Below are positions 22,887 to 29,477 of a stretch of 29,499 bases of DNA, piece by piece. Source of the DNA: an uncultured Ruminococcus sp. (lineage in GTDB: Bacteria; Bacillota; Clostridia; Oscillospirales; Ruminococcaceae); contig UQYQ01000025.1 of NCBI GenBank assembly GCA_900545345.1, forward strand, positions 1 to 29,499. Reading direction: 5' to 3'. The position numbers and the translations under genes were made by a program. The notes under the pieces are model-generated. The model made no database searches and was not told the origin of the DNA. It saw only the letters and a program-made list of their open reading frames with translations. How positions within the stretch are numbered: position 1 is the first letter of the stretch; the number at the start of each line of letters is the position of its first letter.

Positions 22887-23942
22887 ATGAAAAATTGGGA
22901 AAATAACATAAGAAAAGTTGAGCCTTATGTTCCCGGTGAACAGCCTAAGGAGAAAAATATAATAAAGCTGAATACCAATGAAAATCCATATCCTCCGGCA
23001 TCAGGTGTAAAAAATGTTTTAACAAATTTCAGCACCGATGATTTAAGGCTTTATCCTGACCCGTCATCTGATGAATTGGTCGGAGCGTTGGCAAAAAGAT
23101 ATGGTGTAAAGCCTTCGCAGGTGTTTGTCGGGGTCGGTTCCGATGATGTGATTTCTATGTGCTTTCTGACATTTTTCAATTCGGATAAGCCGATTGTTTT
23201 TCCCGATATAACTTATTCTTTTTATGATGTTTGGGCAAGTGTTTACAATATTCCGTTTGAAACAAAGCCTCTTGATGAGAATTTTTTTATAAACGAAAAC
23301 GATTATTTCTGCGAAAACGGCGGGATTATTTTCCCGAACCCGAATGCACCGACAGGTGTGTTTGAAAGCCTTGACAAGATTGAAAAGATAATTAAGGCTA
23401 ACCCTGATGTGATAGTTATAATTGATGAAGCATATATAGATTTCGGCGGGGAAAGCTGTATCCCGCTTCTCGAAAAATATGATAATTTGATTGTTGTTCA
23501 GACCTTTTCAAAGTCACGCTCAATGGCAGGGGCGAGAATCGGATTTGCTATAGGCAGTGAAAGGCTTATAAAATATTTAAACGATGTTAAGTTTTCGATT
23601 AATTCTTATACCATGAACTGCTTAACGCAAAAAATCGGAGTTGAAGCGGTGCGTGATGAAGATTATTTCAAGAAAATTGTTGACAAAATCATCTCGACAA
23701 GAGAAAATGCAAAGATAAAACTAAAAGAACTCGGGTTTGATTTTCCCGATTCTATGAGCAATTTTATTTTTGCATCACATAAGAAAATTCCTGCTGAAGA
23801 AATTTTTGAAGAGCTTAAAAAGAAAAATATTTTTGTTCGCTATTGGAACAAGCCGAGAATTAATAACTATCTTAGAATTACAATAGGAACCGATGAAGAA
23901 ATGGAAAAGCTTTTTGAAGCACTTGAATCAATTGTCAATTAG
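22887..23942 (+). CDS. hisC: Histidinol-phosphate aminotransferase
   Basis: PLP-dependent class II aminotransferase converting imidazole-acetol phosphate to histidinol phosphate with glutamate. Seen: KLNTNENPYPP at the N-terminus, LYPDPSSDELVGALAKRYGV, VFVGVGSDDVI, FPNPNAPTG, VIIDEAYIDFGG, the PLP-lysine motif TFSKSRSMAGARIG (K209 in this numbering) and the C-terminal RYWNKPRINNYLRITIGT with the phosphate-binding arginine. I chose the ATG at 22887 (MKNWENNIRK), supported by GGTGAT just upstream. In-frame starts at 22851, 22875 (ATG) and 22878 (GTG) would add up to 12 residues. It ends the first his block, with a small opposed gene downstream. Confidence 0.95.
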   Translation: MKNWENNIRKVEPYVPGEQPKEKNIIKLNTNENPYPPASGVKNVLTNFSTDDLRLYPDPSSDELVGALAKRYGVKPSQVFVGVGSDDVISMCFLTFFNSDKPIVFPDITYSFYDVWASVYNIPFETKPLDENFFINENDYFCENGGIIFPNPNAPTGVFESLDKIEKIIKANPDVIVIIDEAYIDFGGESCIPLLEKYDNLIVVQTFSKSRSMAGARIGFAIGSERLIKYLNDVKFSINSYTMNCLTQKIGVEAVRDEDYFKKIVDKIISTRENAKIKLKELGFDFPDSMSNFIFASHKKIPAEEIFEELKKKNIFVRYWNKPRINNYLRITIGTDEEMEKLFEALESIVN

Positions 23943-23976
23943 AATTATCGTAGATTTATTCGAAAATATTACTATG

Positions 23977-24195
23977 TTATTGATTGAGCGGTGCTGTGCT
24001 GAATTTTTCAAGAAGACTTTTACAGTTATCCTGCATTTTGAATGTTTCATTCATCAAACATTCAAGTGCACCTTTTAAATGTTCGTCTTCTTTTGTGAAA
24101 TCGAGAAACACTGCGAGGATTGAAGAAAGTCCTGCTATCCTGTCAGACTGGTATTTTATTTCTTCTATTTCAGATATTTTAATTCTTTTTTTCAT
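23977..24195 (-). CDS. Small helical protein of unknown function opposing the his genes
   Basis: A 72-residue protein starting MKKRIKISEIEEIKYQSD, predicted almost entirely helical (heptad-like LKGALECLMNETFKMQDNCKSLLEK), with two cysteines and no helix-turn-helix that I can see. The frame extends upstream to 24345, but only the ATG at 24195 lies downstream of a convincing promoter, with an SD-like GAAAGG about 12 bases away. It lies between hisC (convergent, 34-base gap) and hisB (divergent). Its promoter is threaded by a GTAC palindrome shared with the hisB upstream region, so it could be co-regulated with or act on the his genes; that is inference. I do not recognise the family. Confidence 0.65.
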   Translation of the reverse strand: MKKRIKISEIEEIKYQSDRIAGLSSILAVFLDFTKEDEHLKGALECLMNETFKMQDNCKSLLEKFSTAPLNQ

Positions 24196-24242
24196 TCGGT
24201 TTGACTGCCTTTCGTTAAGATTTGGTTTACTATAGATTATAT

Positions 24243-24271
24243 TATATCGTACATGGGCATGTACTACAAGT
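24243..24271 (-). promoter_or_regulatory. Promoter of the 72-residue gene with a GTAC palindrome in its spacer
   Basis: On the minus strand TTGTAG (-35, about 24271-24266) is followed after 17 bases by TATAAT (-10, about 24248-24243), itself in an AT-rich run. The spacer contains the perfect palindrome GTACATG-CC-CATGTAC (24264-24249). A protein bound there would block RNA polymerase, so repression is the natural reading. Confidence 0.65.
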
Positions 24272-24302
24272 GATATTCTGTACAATTTTTTGTACATGTA
24301 CA
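24249..24302. promoter_or_regulatory. GTAC-repeat operator cluster between the divergent small gene and hisB
   Basis: Five GTAC words occur in 53 bases, at 24249, 24261, 24280, 24292 and 24298. They form two sites of the form GTAC-N8-GTAC (24249-24264 and 24280-24295) whose starts are 31 bp apart, close to three helical turns. The last three words make the direct/inverted run TGTACATGTACATG. The arrangement looks like two dimer sites on one face of the DNA. No regulator is assigned. Confidence 0.65.
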
Positions 24303-24357
24303 TGTGCGATTTTTTATGCATTATGTTTAAAATGGCAATATACAAATAATAAACGCG

Positions 24358-24378
24358 AGATATTAAGTTTTAATATCT
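24358..24378 (+). repeat. AT-rich perfect inverted repeat in the hisB leader
   Basis: AGATATTAA (24358-24366), GTT, TTAATATCT (24370-24378): nine perfect pairs, followed by TATAAAAAATAAAA. It could be an operator or a weak RNA hairpin upstream of hisB. Confidence 0.45.
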
Positions 24379-24403
24379 TATAAAAAATAAAACGCGAATT
24401 GCG

Positions 24404-24422
24404 TGCAGGGGTTACCCCTGCA
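24404..24422 (+). promoter_or_regulatory. GC-rich hairpin abutting the hisB Shine-Dalgarno
   Basis: TGCAGGGG (24404-24411), TTA, CCCCTGCA (24415-24422) forms an eight-pair hairpin with a three-base loop. Its last base is the first base of the SD AAGGAGAG (24422-24429). A preceding small stem ACGC/GCGT (24392-24404) stacks next to it. It may stand by itself or alter access to the hisB ribosome binding site. Confidence 0.55.
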
Positions 24423-24434
24423 AGGAGAGTAAAT

Positions 24435-25016
24435 ATGAGAACAGCTGAGATTTCAAGAAAAACAAAAGAAACAGACATCAATGTGTTTGTTAAGCTCGAC
24501 GGCGAGGGAAAAGTCAATGTCGATACAGGCATCGGGTTCTTTGACCATATGCTGACAGCTTTCGGGGTTCATTCGGGAATTGATATGGATATAAATACGA
24601 CAGGAGATTTGCAGGTTGACGGTCACCACACGGTAGAAGATACGGGAATTGTTTTAGGGCAGGCAATTGCAAAAGCTCTCGGTGATAAAAGCGGAATTGC
24701 AAGATACGGAAGCTCATATATACCGATGGACGAAGCTTTGGGATTTTGTTCGCTTGATATAAGCGGCAGACCGTTTTTGGTTTTCAATGCAGATTTCCGC
24801 GATGAGAGAATAGGTGAGTTTGACACTTGTCTTGCTGAGGAGTTTTTCAGAGCGTTTGCTTTTAACGCAGGGATTACTCTGCACATTTCGGAAGTTTACG
24901 GAAACAACGACCACCACATCTGCGAAGCAATGTTCAAGGCGGCAGCTCATGCATTTAAAACCGCAATTTGTGAGAATAAGAGCGGAGAGGTTTTGTCTAC
25001 TAAGGGAGTGTTATAA
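24435..25016 (+). CDS. hisB: Imidazoleglycerol-phosphate dehydratase
   Basis: Mn-dependent enzyme converting imidazoleglycerol phosphate to imidazole-acetol phosphate. Monofunctional (193 residues), without the phosphatase domain of enteric HisB. Seen: RTAEISRKTKETDI, GIGFFDHMLTAFGVHSG, the metal motif HHTVEDTGIVLGQA, DEALGFCSLDISGRP, and the second metal motif DHHICEAMFKAAAHA. The frame extends upstream through the leader hairpin to a TTG, but the ATG at 24435 has the SD AAGGAGAG at ideal spacing and matches the family N-terminus. The TAA stop abuts the GTG start of hisH. Confidence 0.97.
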   Translation: MRTAEISRKTKETDINVFVKLDGEGKVNVDTGIGFFDHMLTAFGVHSGIDMDINTTGDLQVDGHHTVEDTGIVLGQAIAKALGDKSGIARYGSSYIPMDEALGFCSLDISGRPFLVFNADFRDERIGEFDTCLAEEFFRAFAFNAGITLHISEVYGNNDHHICEAMFKAAAHAFKTAICENKSGEVLSTKGVL

Positions 25017-25625
25017 GTGATAGCGATTATAGATTACGGAGCAGGCAATATTTTCAGTGTGAAAAATGCTCTTGATATGCTGGGCATTGAAAGCGTTCTG
25101 ACTAAAGACAGAGCGGTTATAGAATCTGCCGATGCAATCATTCTGCCCGGGGTCGGTGCGTTCCCTTGGGCGATGAGCGAGCTTAAAAAGAGCAACCTTA
25201 TTGATACAATAAAGCACGAATCCACAAAAAAGCCGTTTCTGGGAATATGTCTCGGTATGCAGCTTTTATTTGAGAAAAGCTATGAGTTTGAAGAATGTGA
25301 GGGCTTAGGGCTTATCAAAGGCAAGGTTGACAAGATTGACGAGCCTGATTTGGTTATTCCTCATATGGGCTGGAATAAGCTTGAATACAATATAAAAAAC
25401 TGTCCGCTGTTCGAGGGACTTCCGGGAAACGATTATGTATATTTCGTTCATTCATACAAGGTGTTCTGCGAAGATAAAAATCTGGCGGCGTATTGCGAAT
25501 ACGGCGGTAAGGTTCCGGCTTTGGTGTGGGACGGCAAGTTTGTATACGGGGCACAGTTCCACCCTGAAAAGAGCGGAAAAATCGGACTTAAAATTTTGCA
25601 GAATTTTGCAAAATTGGTCAATTGA
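25017..25625 (+). CDS. hisH: Imidazole glycerol phosphate synthase, glutaminase subunit
   Basis: Class I glutamine amidotransferase that feeds ammonia to the cyclase HisF. 202 residues. Seen: the N-terminal IAIIDYGAGNIFSVKNAL, the oxyanion strand GVGAFPWAM, the nucleophile C78 in GICLGMQLLFE, the PHMGWNKLE segment and catalytic H182/E184 in QFHPEKSG. The start is GTG at 25017, immediately after the hisB stop, with AAGGGAG ten bases upstream; the two genes are translationally coupled. Its partner HisF begins 321 bases downstream but is broken after about 15 codons. Confidence 0.96.
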   Translation: MIAIIDYGAGNIFSVKNALDMLGIESVLTKDRAVIESADAIILPGVGAFPWAMSELKKSNLIDTIKHESTKKPFLGICLGMQLLFEKSYEFEECEGLGLIKGKVDKIDEPDLVIPHMGWNKLEYNIKNCPLFEGLPGNDYVYFVHSYKVFCEDKNLAAYCEYGGKVPALVWDGKFVYGAQFHPEKSGKIGLKILQNFAKLVN

Positions 25626-25946
25626 TAAAATAAAAGTTTTCGGTCAAGCCTTTTTCAAAAGGCTTGCGGTTTCCAAAGGCGGAGCCTTAGGTCGCCGTCC
25701 GCAGACGGCGAAATCCCTTTCCTTAAAGCGCTTTTCAAGGGGTGAATTTTACAACAGTCCAGTGGACTGTTGTAAAAGGGGGGACGCTTTGCAAGTGAAA
25801 GCGTTCCCCCCTCTGATTTAATTTACAATAAGGTTTTTCTACAAGCTGAACAGTCCGGCAGACTGTTTGAAAAGAGGGAAATCCATACAAGAGAGGGATT
25901 TCCCTAAAATAAATGTTTTATGTTTTATAGGTAACGGAGGTTTAAA
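25626..25946. repeat. Hairpin-chain intergenic repeat between hisH and hisF
   Basis: This 321-base gap has no credible gene but a chain of inverted repeats. 25645-25666: ten pairs, two-base loop. 25676-25688: AAGGC/GCCTT. 25692-25711: eight pairs, TCGCCGTC/GACGGCGA. 25747-25777: a 31-base palindrome with 15-pair arms and one central base. 25778-25811: about twelve pairs with a bulge, ACGCTTT/AAAGCGT plus G6/C6. 25849-25867: AACAGTC/GACTGTT. 25875-25905: ten pairs, AGGGAAATCC/GGATTTCCCT. The 31-base palindrome and the 25849 stem share the word ACAGTC. Modular hairpins like this are typical of REP/BIME-like repeats. The last one, just before the hisF RBS, might also terminate weakly. Confidence 0.75.
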
Positions 25947-25992
25947 ATGCTGGCAAAAAGAATTATTCCCTGTCTTGATGTAAGAAACGGAA
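25947..25992 (+). pseudogene. hisF: 5' fragment of hisF (cyclase subunit of imidazole glycerol phosphate synthase)
   Basis: The first 15 codons read MLAKRIIPCLDVRNG, the characteristic HisF start, including the conserved CLDV with the catalytic Asp of the first barrel strand. A good RBS (AACGGAGG) lies seven bases upstream and the fragment follows hisH, so the beginning is a genuine hisF. The expected continuation (RVVKG and so on) is replaced by topoisomerase sequence from about 25993. The cyclase barrel is therefore absent and the fragment cannot be functional as given. Confidence 0.85.
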
Positions 25993-26945
25993 TGACAGCG
26001 ATTGTTGCCGTAAAACATCCGGCACCAAGATTTGAAGGACAGACTAAGACGAAGCTGGACAATCCGGATGCCGGAAAAGCAGTTAGTGAAGTACTTGGAG
26101 AAGAACTGACGTTATATTATGACAGGAATTTAGAAGAACTGAAAAAGGTGATTGCCTGTGCGGAAAAGTCTGCAAAGATTCGAAAAGCAGAGGAGAGAGC
26201 GAGAACGAATCTCATCTCGAAGTCCAAATTTTCTATTGATACGAACGGAAAACTGGCAAACTGTGAGAGTCGTGTTCCAGAAGAGTGCGAAGTTTTTATT
26301 GTAGAGGGAGATTCTGCCGGCGGTTCTGCTAAAACAGCAAGAAATCGCCGTACACAGGCAATTCTGCCGATTCGTGGAAAGATTCTTAATGTGGAGAAAG
26401 CATCTATGGATAAAGTGCTTGCTAATGCGGAAATTAAGACAATGATCCATACTTTTGGATGCGGATTTTCAGAAGGCTACGGCAATGATTTTGATATTTC
26501 CAAGTTAAAGTATCATAAGATTGTTATTATGACAGATGCCGATGTAGATGGAGCACATATTGCAACATTGCTGCTTACATTTTTCTACCGTTTTATGCCA
26601 GATCTCATTCATCAGGGACATGTTTATCTGGCAACACCACCACTTTATAAAGCGATTCCGAAGCGGGGAAAAGAAGAATATCTTTATGATGACAGAGCGT
26701 TAGAGAATTATCGGAAAACACATAAGAGTAACTTTACGCTACAGCGTTTTAAAGGTCTTGGAGAGATGGATGCAGAGCAGCTTTGGGAAACAACGCTAAA
26801 TCCAGAGACACGTATCTTAAAACAGGTTGAGATTGAGGACGGAAGACTTGCATCAGAAGTTACATCGATGTTGATGGGAAGTGAAGTTCCGCCAAGAAGA
26901 GAGTTTATCCATACGCATGCAAAGGATGCGGATCTGGATTTATAG
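25947..26945 (+). CDS. Chimeric ORF: hisF start fused in frame to the C-terminal half of a ParE/GyrB-type subunit
   Basis: A 332-residue frame. Residues 1-15 are HisF. From about residue 16 (MTAIVAVKHPAPRFEGQTK) it is the transducer end and Toprim domain of a type II topoisomerase B subunit: EGDSAGGSAK (E120), MTDADVDGAHI (D197, D199, D201), GHVYLATPPLYK, LQRFKGLGEMDAEQLWETT and the C-terminal RREFIHTHAKDADLDL. The GHKL ATPase domain and most of the transducer, about 300 residues, are missing, so it could not drive strand passage. The topoisomerase part is itself undamaged, with no stops or frameshifts. parC follows 83 bases later, as in a normal parE-parC pair. The switch point coincides with a stretch, DVRNG, that both families can share; this suggests an assembly chimera, or else an illegitimate recombination event. 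Confidence 0.8.
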   Translation: MLAKRIIPCLDVRNGMTAIVAVKHPAPRFEGQTKTKLDNPDAGKAVSEVLGEELTLYYDRNLEELKKVIACAEKSAKIRKAEERARTNLISKSKFSIDTNGKLANCESRVPEECEVFIVEGDSAGGSAKTARNRRTQAILPIRGKILNVEKASMDKVLANAEIKTMIHTFGCGFSEGYGNDFDISKLKYHKIVIMTDADVDGAHIATLLLTFFYRFMPDLIHQGHVYLATPPLYKAIPKRGKEEYLYDDRALENYRKTHKSNFTLQRFKGLGEMDAEQLWETTLNPETRILKQVEIEDGRLASEVTSMLMGSEVPPRREFIHTHAKDADLDL

Positions 26946-26946
26946 A

Positions 26947-27010
26947 ATAATGTACGTTCGGAATTTTTTCTTGTAAAGGCAAACAAAGAAAGATTTCGAA
27001 AGTACATAAT
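26947..27010. repeat. Imperfect long hairpin between the parE part and parC
   Basis: The intergenic region folds on itself: ATAATGTAC and TTCGGAA on the left match TTCGAAAGTACATAAT on the right, and AATTTTTTCTTG matches CAAAGAAAGATTT further in. About 25 pairs with several mismatches. It could be an intercistronic mRNA structure. Confidence 0.4.
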
Positions 27011-27028
27011 AAAGAAACGGAGAGAAAT

Positions 27029-29293
27029 ATGTCTGAACAGATTATAAAAACAGAGTTTTCTGATATTATGCAGAAGTCTTATATTGATTATGCGATGAGC
27101 GTCATCTGTCAGCGTGCCCTTCCGGATGTGAGGGATGGCTTGAAACCTGTACAGCGGAGAGTACTGTATGCGATGCAGGAGTTAGGACTTTCTGCTGATA
27201 AACCGCACCGTAAGTCAGCACGTATTGTTGGAGATACCATGGGTAAATATCATCCACATGGTGACAGCTCAATCTATGAAGCCTTAGTTGTAATGGAACA
27301 GGATTTTAAAAAAGGAATGCCCCTTGTTGACGGGCATGGTAACTTTGGTTCGATCGAGGGAGACGGAGCGGCGGCGATGCGTTACACAGAAGCAAAGCTT
27401 CAGAAATTTACACAGGAAGTCTACCTTGCAGATATGGACAAGAATGTGGTCGATTTCCAGTCAAACTTTGACGAAACAGAAAAAGAGCCGGTCGTACTTC
27501 CGGTTCGTATCCCGAATCTTTTGATTAATGGAGCAGAGGGAATCGCTGTCGGCATGACCACAAGCATTCCTCCACATAATCTTTCTGAAGTGGTAGACGG
27601 AGTGAAAGCTTATATGGATAATCCGGATATTACGACAGAAGAACTGATGGAATATGTAAAAGGACCGGATTTTCCGACAGGTGGAATCGTAGTCAATCAG
27701 AAAGAGCTAAGGAATATTTATGAAACAGGCAGTGGAAAGATGAAACTTCGAGGAAAGGTTCATTTTGAAAAAGCGAAAAAGCGCTCAGAAAGAGACAAGC
27801 TTGTTATCACAGAAATTCCATACACAATGATCGGTGCAAATATCAGTAAGTTTATTGCAGATGTGGTAGGTCTGATCGAGAATAAGACAACAAGTGATAT
27901 TGTGGATGTTTCTAATGAGTCTTCAAAAGAAGGTATCCGTATTGTATTAGAACTTCGCCGGAATGCAGATGTAGAGCGCCTTGAGAATCTTCTATATAAG
28001 AAGACGAGATTAGAAGATACTTTTGGGGTAAATATGCTCGCTATTGCGAATGGAAGACCGGAACTTTTAAGCCTGAAAGATATCATAAGCTACCATACAA
28101 GATTCCATTACGAAGTACTCACAAGAAAGTATGAGACACTTCTGAAAAAAGAATTAGAACAAAAAGAAATTAAAGAAGGTCTGATCAAAGCAAGCGATAT
28201 GATTGATCTGATCATAGAAATTCTTCGTGGCAGCAAGAGCTTAAAAGATGCAAAGAACTGTCTGATTCATGGAGAAACAGACAATATTACTTTTAAGACA
28301 CAAAAATCGAAAAAAGAAGCTTCAAAGCTTTGTTTTACAGAAAAGCAGGCTTCTGCTATTCTTGAGATGCGTCTGTATCGACTGATCGGTCTTGAGATTA
28401 TGGCATTACAGGAAGAATACGCAGAAATCCTTAAAAAGATAGATAAGTATCAAGATATTTTAGAGCATCCGGCTTCCATGAAGAAAGTGATGAAGAAAGA
28501 TCTGGAAAAAATCAAAAAAATCTATGGATTTGAAAGAAAAACAGAACTTACCAATGCAAAGGCTGCAGTTGTAAAAGCACTGCCAATTGAAGAAAAAGAA
28601 GTTGTATTTGTCATGGATCGTTTCGGCTATTCTAAGATTCTTGATAAGAGTACGTACGAGAGAAATGAAGAAACCGTATTAAAAGAATACCGTCATATCG
28701 TGCATTGTATGAATACCGATAAAGTCTGTGTATTTACTGATACAGGTGTGATGCATCAGATAAAAGTGCAGGATATTCCATCAGGACGACTCCGGGATAA
28801 AGGAACCCCACTTGATAATATTGGGAATTATGACAGTAGAAATGAACAGATTCTTTTAATTGCACCGGATCGGACACTAAAAGAGTCCTCCTTATTATTT
28901 GTTACTGCCGCATCCATGGTAAAGCTTGTTGATGGAGCAGAATTTATTGTACAGAAAAAAACAGTCGCTGCTACAAAGTTAGCAGAAGGGGATACTTTAA
29001 CAGCAGTACGCATTGTCAGCGCCAAAGAAAGTATCACTAATGCACAGATCATTATGCAGAGTGAAGAAGGATATTTCCTTCGTTTTCCATTAGAAGAAGT
29101 AACAAGAAAGAAAAAAGGAGCAATCGGTATCCGCGGTATGAAGCTTCAGGAGCAGGATCATGTCAAGCACATATATCTTACCGGAGTGGAAGAGGAAGAT
29201 ACCCCATCTATTATTTATAAAGAAAAAGAACTGGTATTTAGTAAGATACGACTTATGGGAAGAGACGGAAAAGGAGTCAAGGTAAGAAGATAG
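27029..29293 (+). CDS. parC: DNA topoisomerase IV subunit A (ParC/GyrA-like)
   Basis: Breakage-reunion subunit of a type II topoisomerase, 754 residues, complete. Seen: SYIDYAMSVICQRALPDVRDGLKPVQRRVLYAM, the quinolone region GKYHPHGDSSIYEALV with S80 and E84 as in wild-type E. coli ParC, and LVDGHGNFGSIEGDGAAAMRYTEAKL with the catalytic R118-Y119 pair. A coiled-coil region lies at about 360-500, followed by a beta-propeller C-terminal domain (about 515-750). There is no canonical GyrA box (QRRGGKG), only a degenerate KKKGAIG near residue 695, which favours topoisomerase IV over gyrase. RBS ACGGAGAGAA. By recall, the protein resembles the second topoisomerase pair of Lachnospiraceae. It is probably not from the same genome as the his operon if the hisF junction is an artefact. 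Confidence 0.88.
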   Translation: MSEQIIKTEFSDIMQKSYIDYAMSVICQRALPDVRDGLKPVQRRVLYAMQELGLSADKPHRKSARIVGDTMGKYHPHGDSSIYEALVVMEQDFKKGMPLVDGHGNFGSIEGDGAAAMRYTEAKLQKFTQEVYLADMDKNVVDFQSNFDETEKEPVVLPVRIPNLLINGAEGIAVGMTTSIPPHNLSEVVDGVKAYMDNPDITTEELMEYVKGPDFPTGGIVVNQKELRNIYETGSGKMKLRGKVHFEKAKKRSERDKLVITEIPYTMIGANISKFIADVVGLIENKTTSDIVDVSNESSKEGIRIVLELRRNADVERLENLLYKKTRLEDTFGVNMLAIANGRPELLSLKDIISYHTRFHYEVLTRKYETLLKKELEQKEIKEGLIKASDMIDLIIEILRGSKSLKDAKNCLIHGETDNITFKTQKSKKEASKLCFTEKQASAILEMRLYRLIGLEIMALQEEYAEILKKIDKYQDILEHPASMKKVMKKDLEKIKKIYGFERKTELTNAKAAVVKALPIEEKEVVFVMDRFGYSKILDKSTYERNEETVLKEYRHIVHCMNTDKVCVFTDTGVMHQIKVQDIPSGRLRDKGTPLDNIGNYDSRNEQILLIAPDRTLKESSLLFVTAASMVKLVDGAEFIVQKKTVAATKLAEGDTLTAVRIVSAKESITNAQIIMQSEEGYFLRFPLEEVTRKKKGAIGIRGMKLQEQDHVKHIYLTGVEEEDTPSIIYKEKELVFSKIRLMGRDGKGVKVRR

Positions 29294-29301
29294 GAACTGA
29301 T

Positions 29302-29456
29302 TTGTAGATTTTGTGTAGACGAAAAAAGAAAAAATACCCTATCCCATCTGCTCTGTAGTCGCTGTATTTAAGATGCTCATCCGCATCTTAAACATGCTCC
29401 CAAGCCGCATCTGGGATAGGGTATTTTTTCTTTTTTCTGACTATCTAAATCTACAG
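29302..29456. repeat. Long inverted repeat after parC (terminator and possible MITE-like element)
   Basis: A perfect 26-pair stem joins 29321-29346 with 29412-29437; its core is ATACCCTATCCCA/TGGGATAGGGTAT with A/T-rich outer ends. Inside lies a second perfect ten-pair hairpin (TTTAAGATGC 29367-29376 with GCATCTTAAA 29383-29392). Outside, TGTAGATTTTGTGTAGAC on the left resembles the complement of 29438-29455, extending the arms to about 44 bases with mismatches. The T-rich right arm ends in TTTTTTCTTTTTTC, so it should terminate parC transcription. The size and nesting exceed a simple terminator. Confidence 0.75.
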
Positions 29457-29461
29457 TTGGT

Positions 29462-29477
29462 GAGAATGGGGATTCTC
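29462..29477. repeat. Short hairpin near the window end
   Basis: GAGAAT-GGGG-ATTCTC, six perfect pairs, a few bases beyond the long inverted repeat. No gene was recognised between 29294 and the end of the window. Confidence 0.35.

Noticed and set aside
24249..24302. GTAC run as a CRISPR or simple tandem repeat
   Set aside because: The units are only 4-6 bases with uneven spacing and promoter overlap, which fits operators rather than spacers or satellites.
24196..24345. Upstream extension of the minus-strand small gene to 122 residues
   Set aside because: It would start upstream of the TTGTAG/TATAAT promoter and read through the operator palindromes; the added sequence has no protein character.
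24399..24434. Upstream extension of hisB from a TTG
   Set aside because: It would translate the leader hairpin and the SD itself; the ATG at 24435 has an ideal SD and matches the family N-terminus.
25435..25821. A 128-codon plus-strand frame overlapping hisH and the hairpin repeat
   Set aside because: It lies in a different frame inside hisH and continues through the non-coding inverted repeats, with no RBS and no recognisable motif.
27029..29293. Quinolone-resistance variant of ParC
   Set aside because: S80 and E84 are the wild-type residues, so there is no sign of resistance substitutions.
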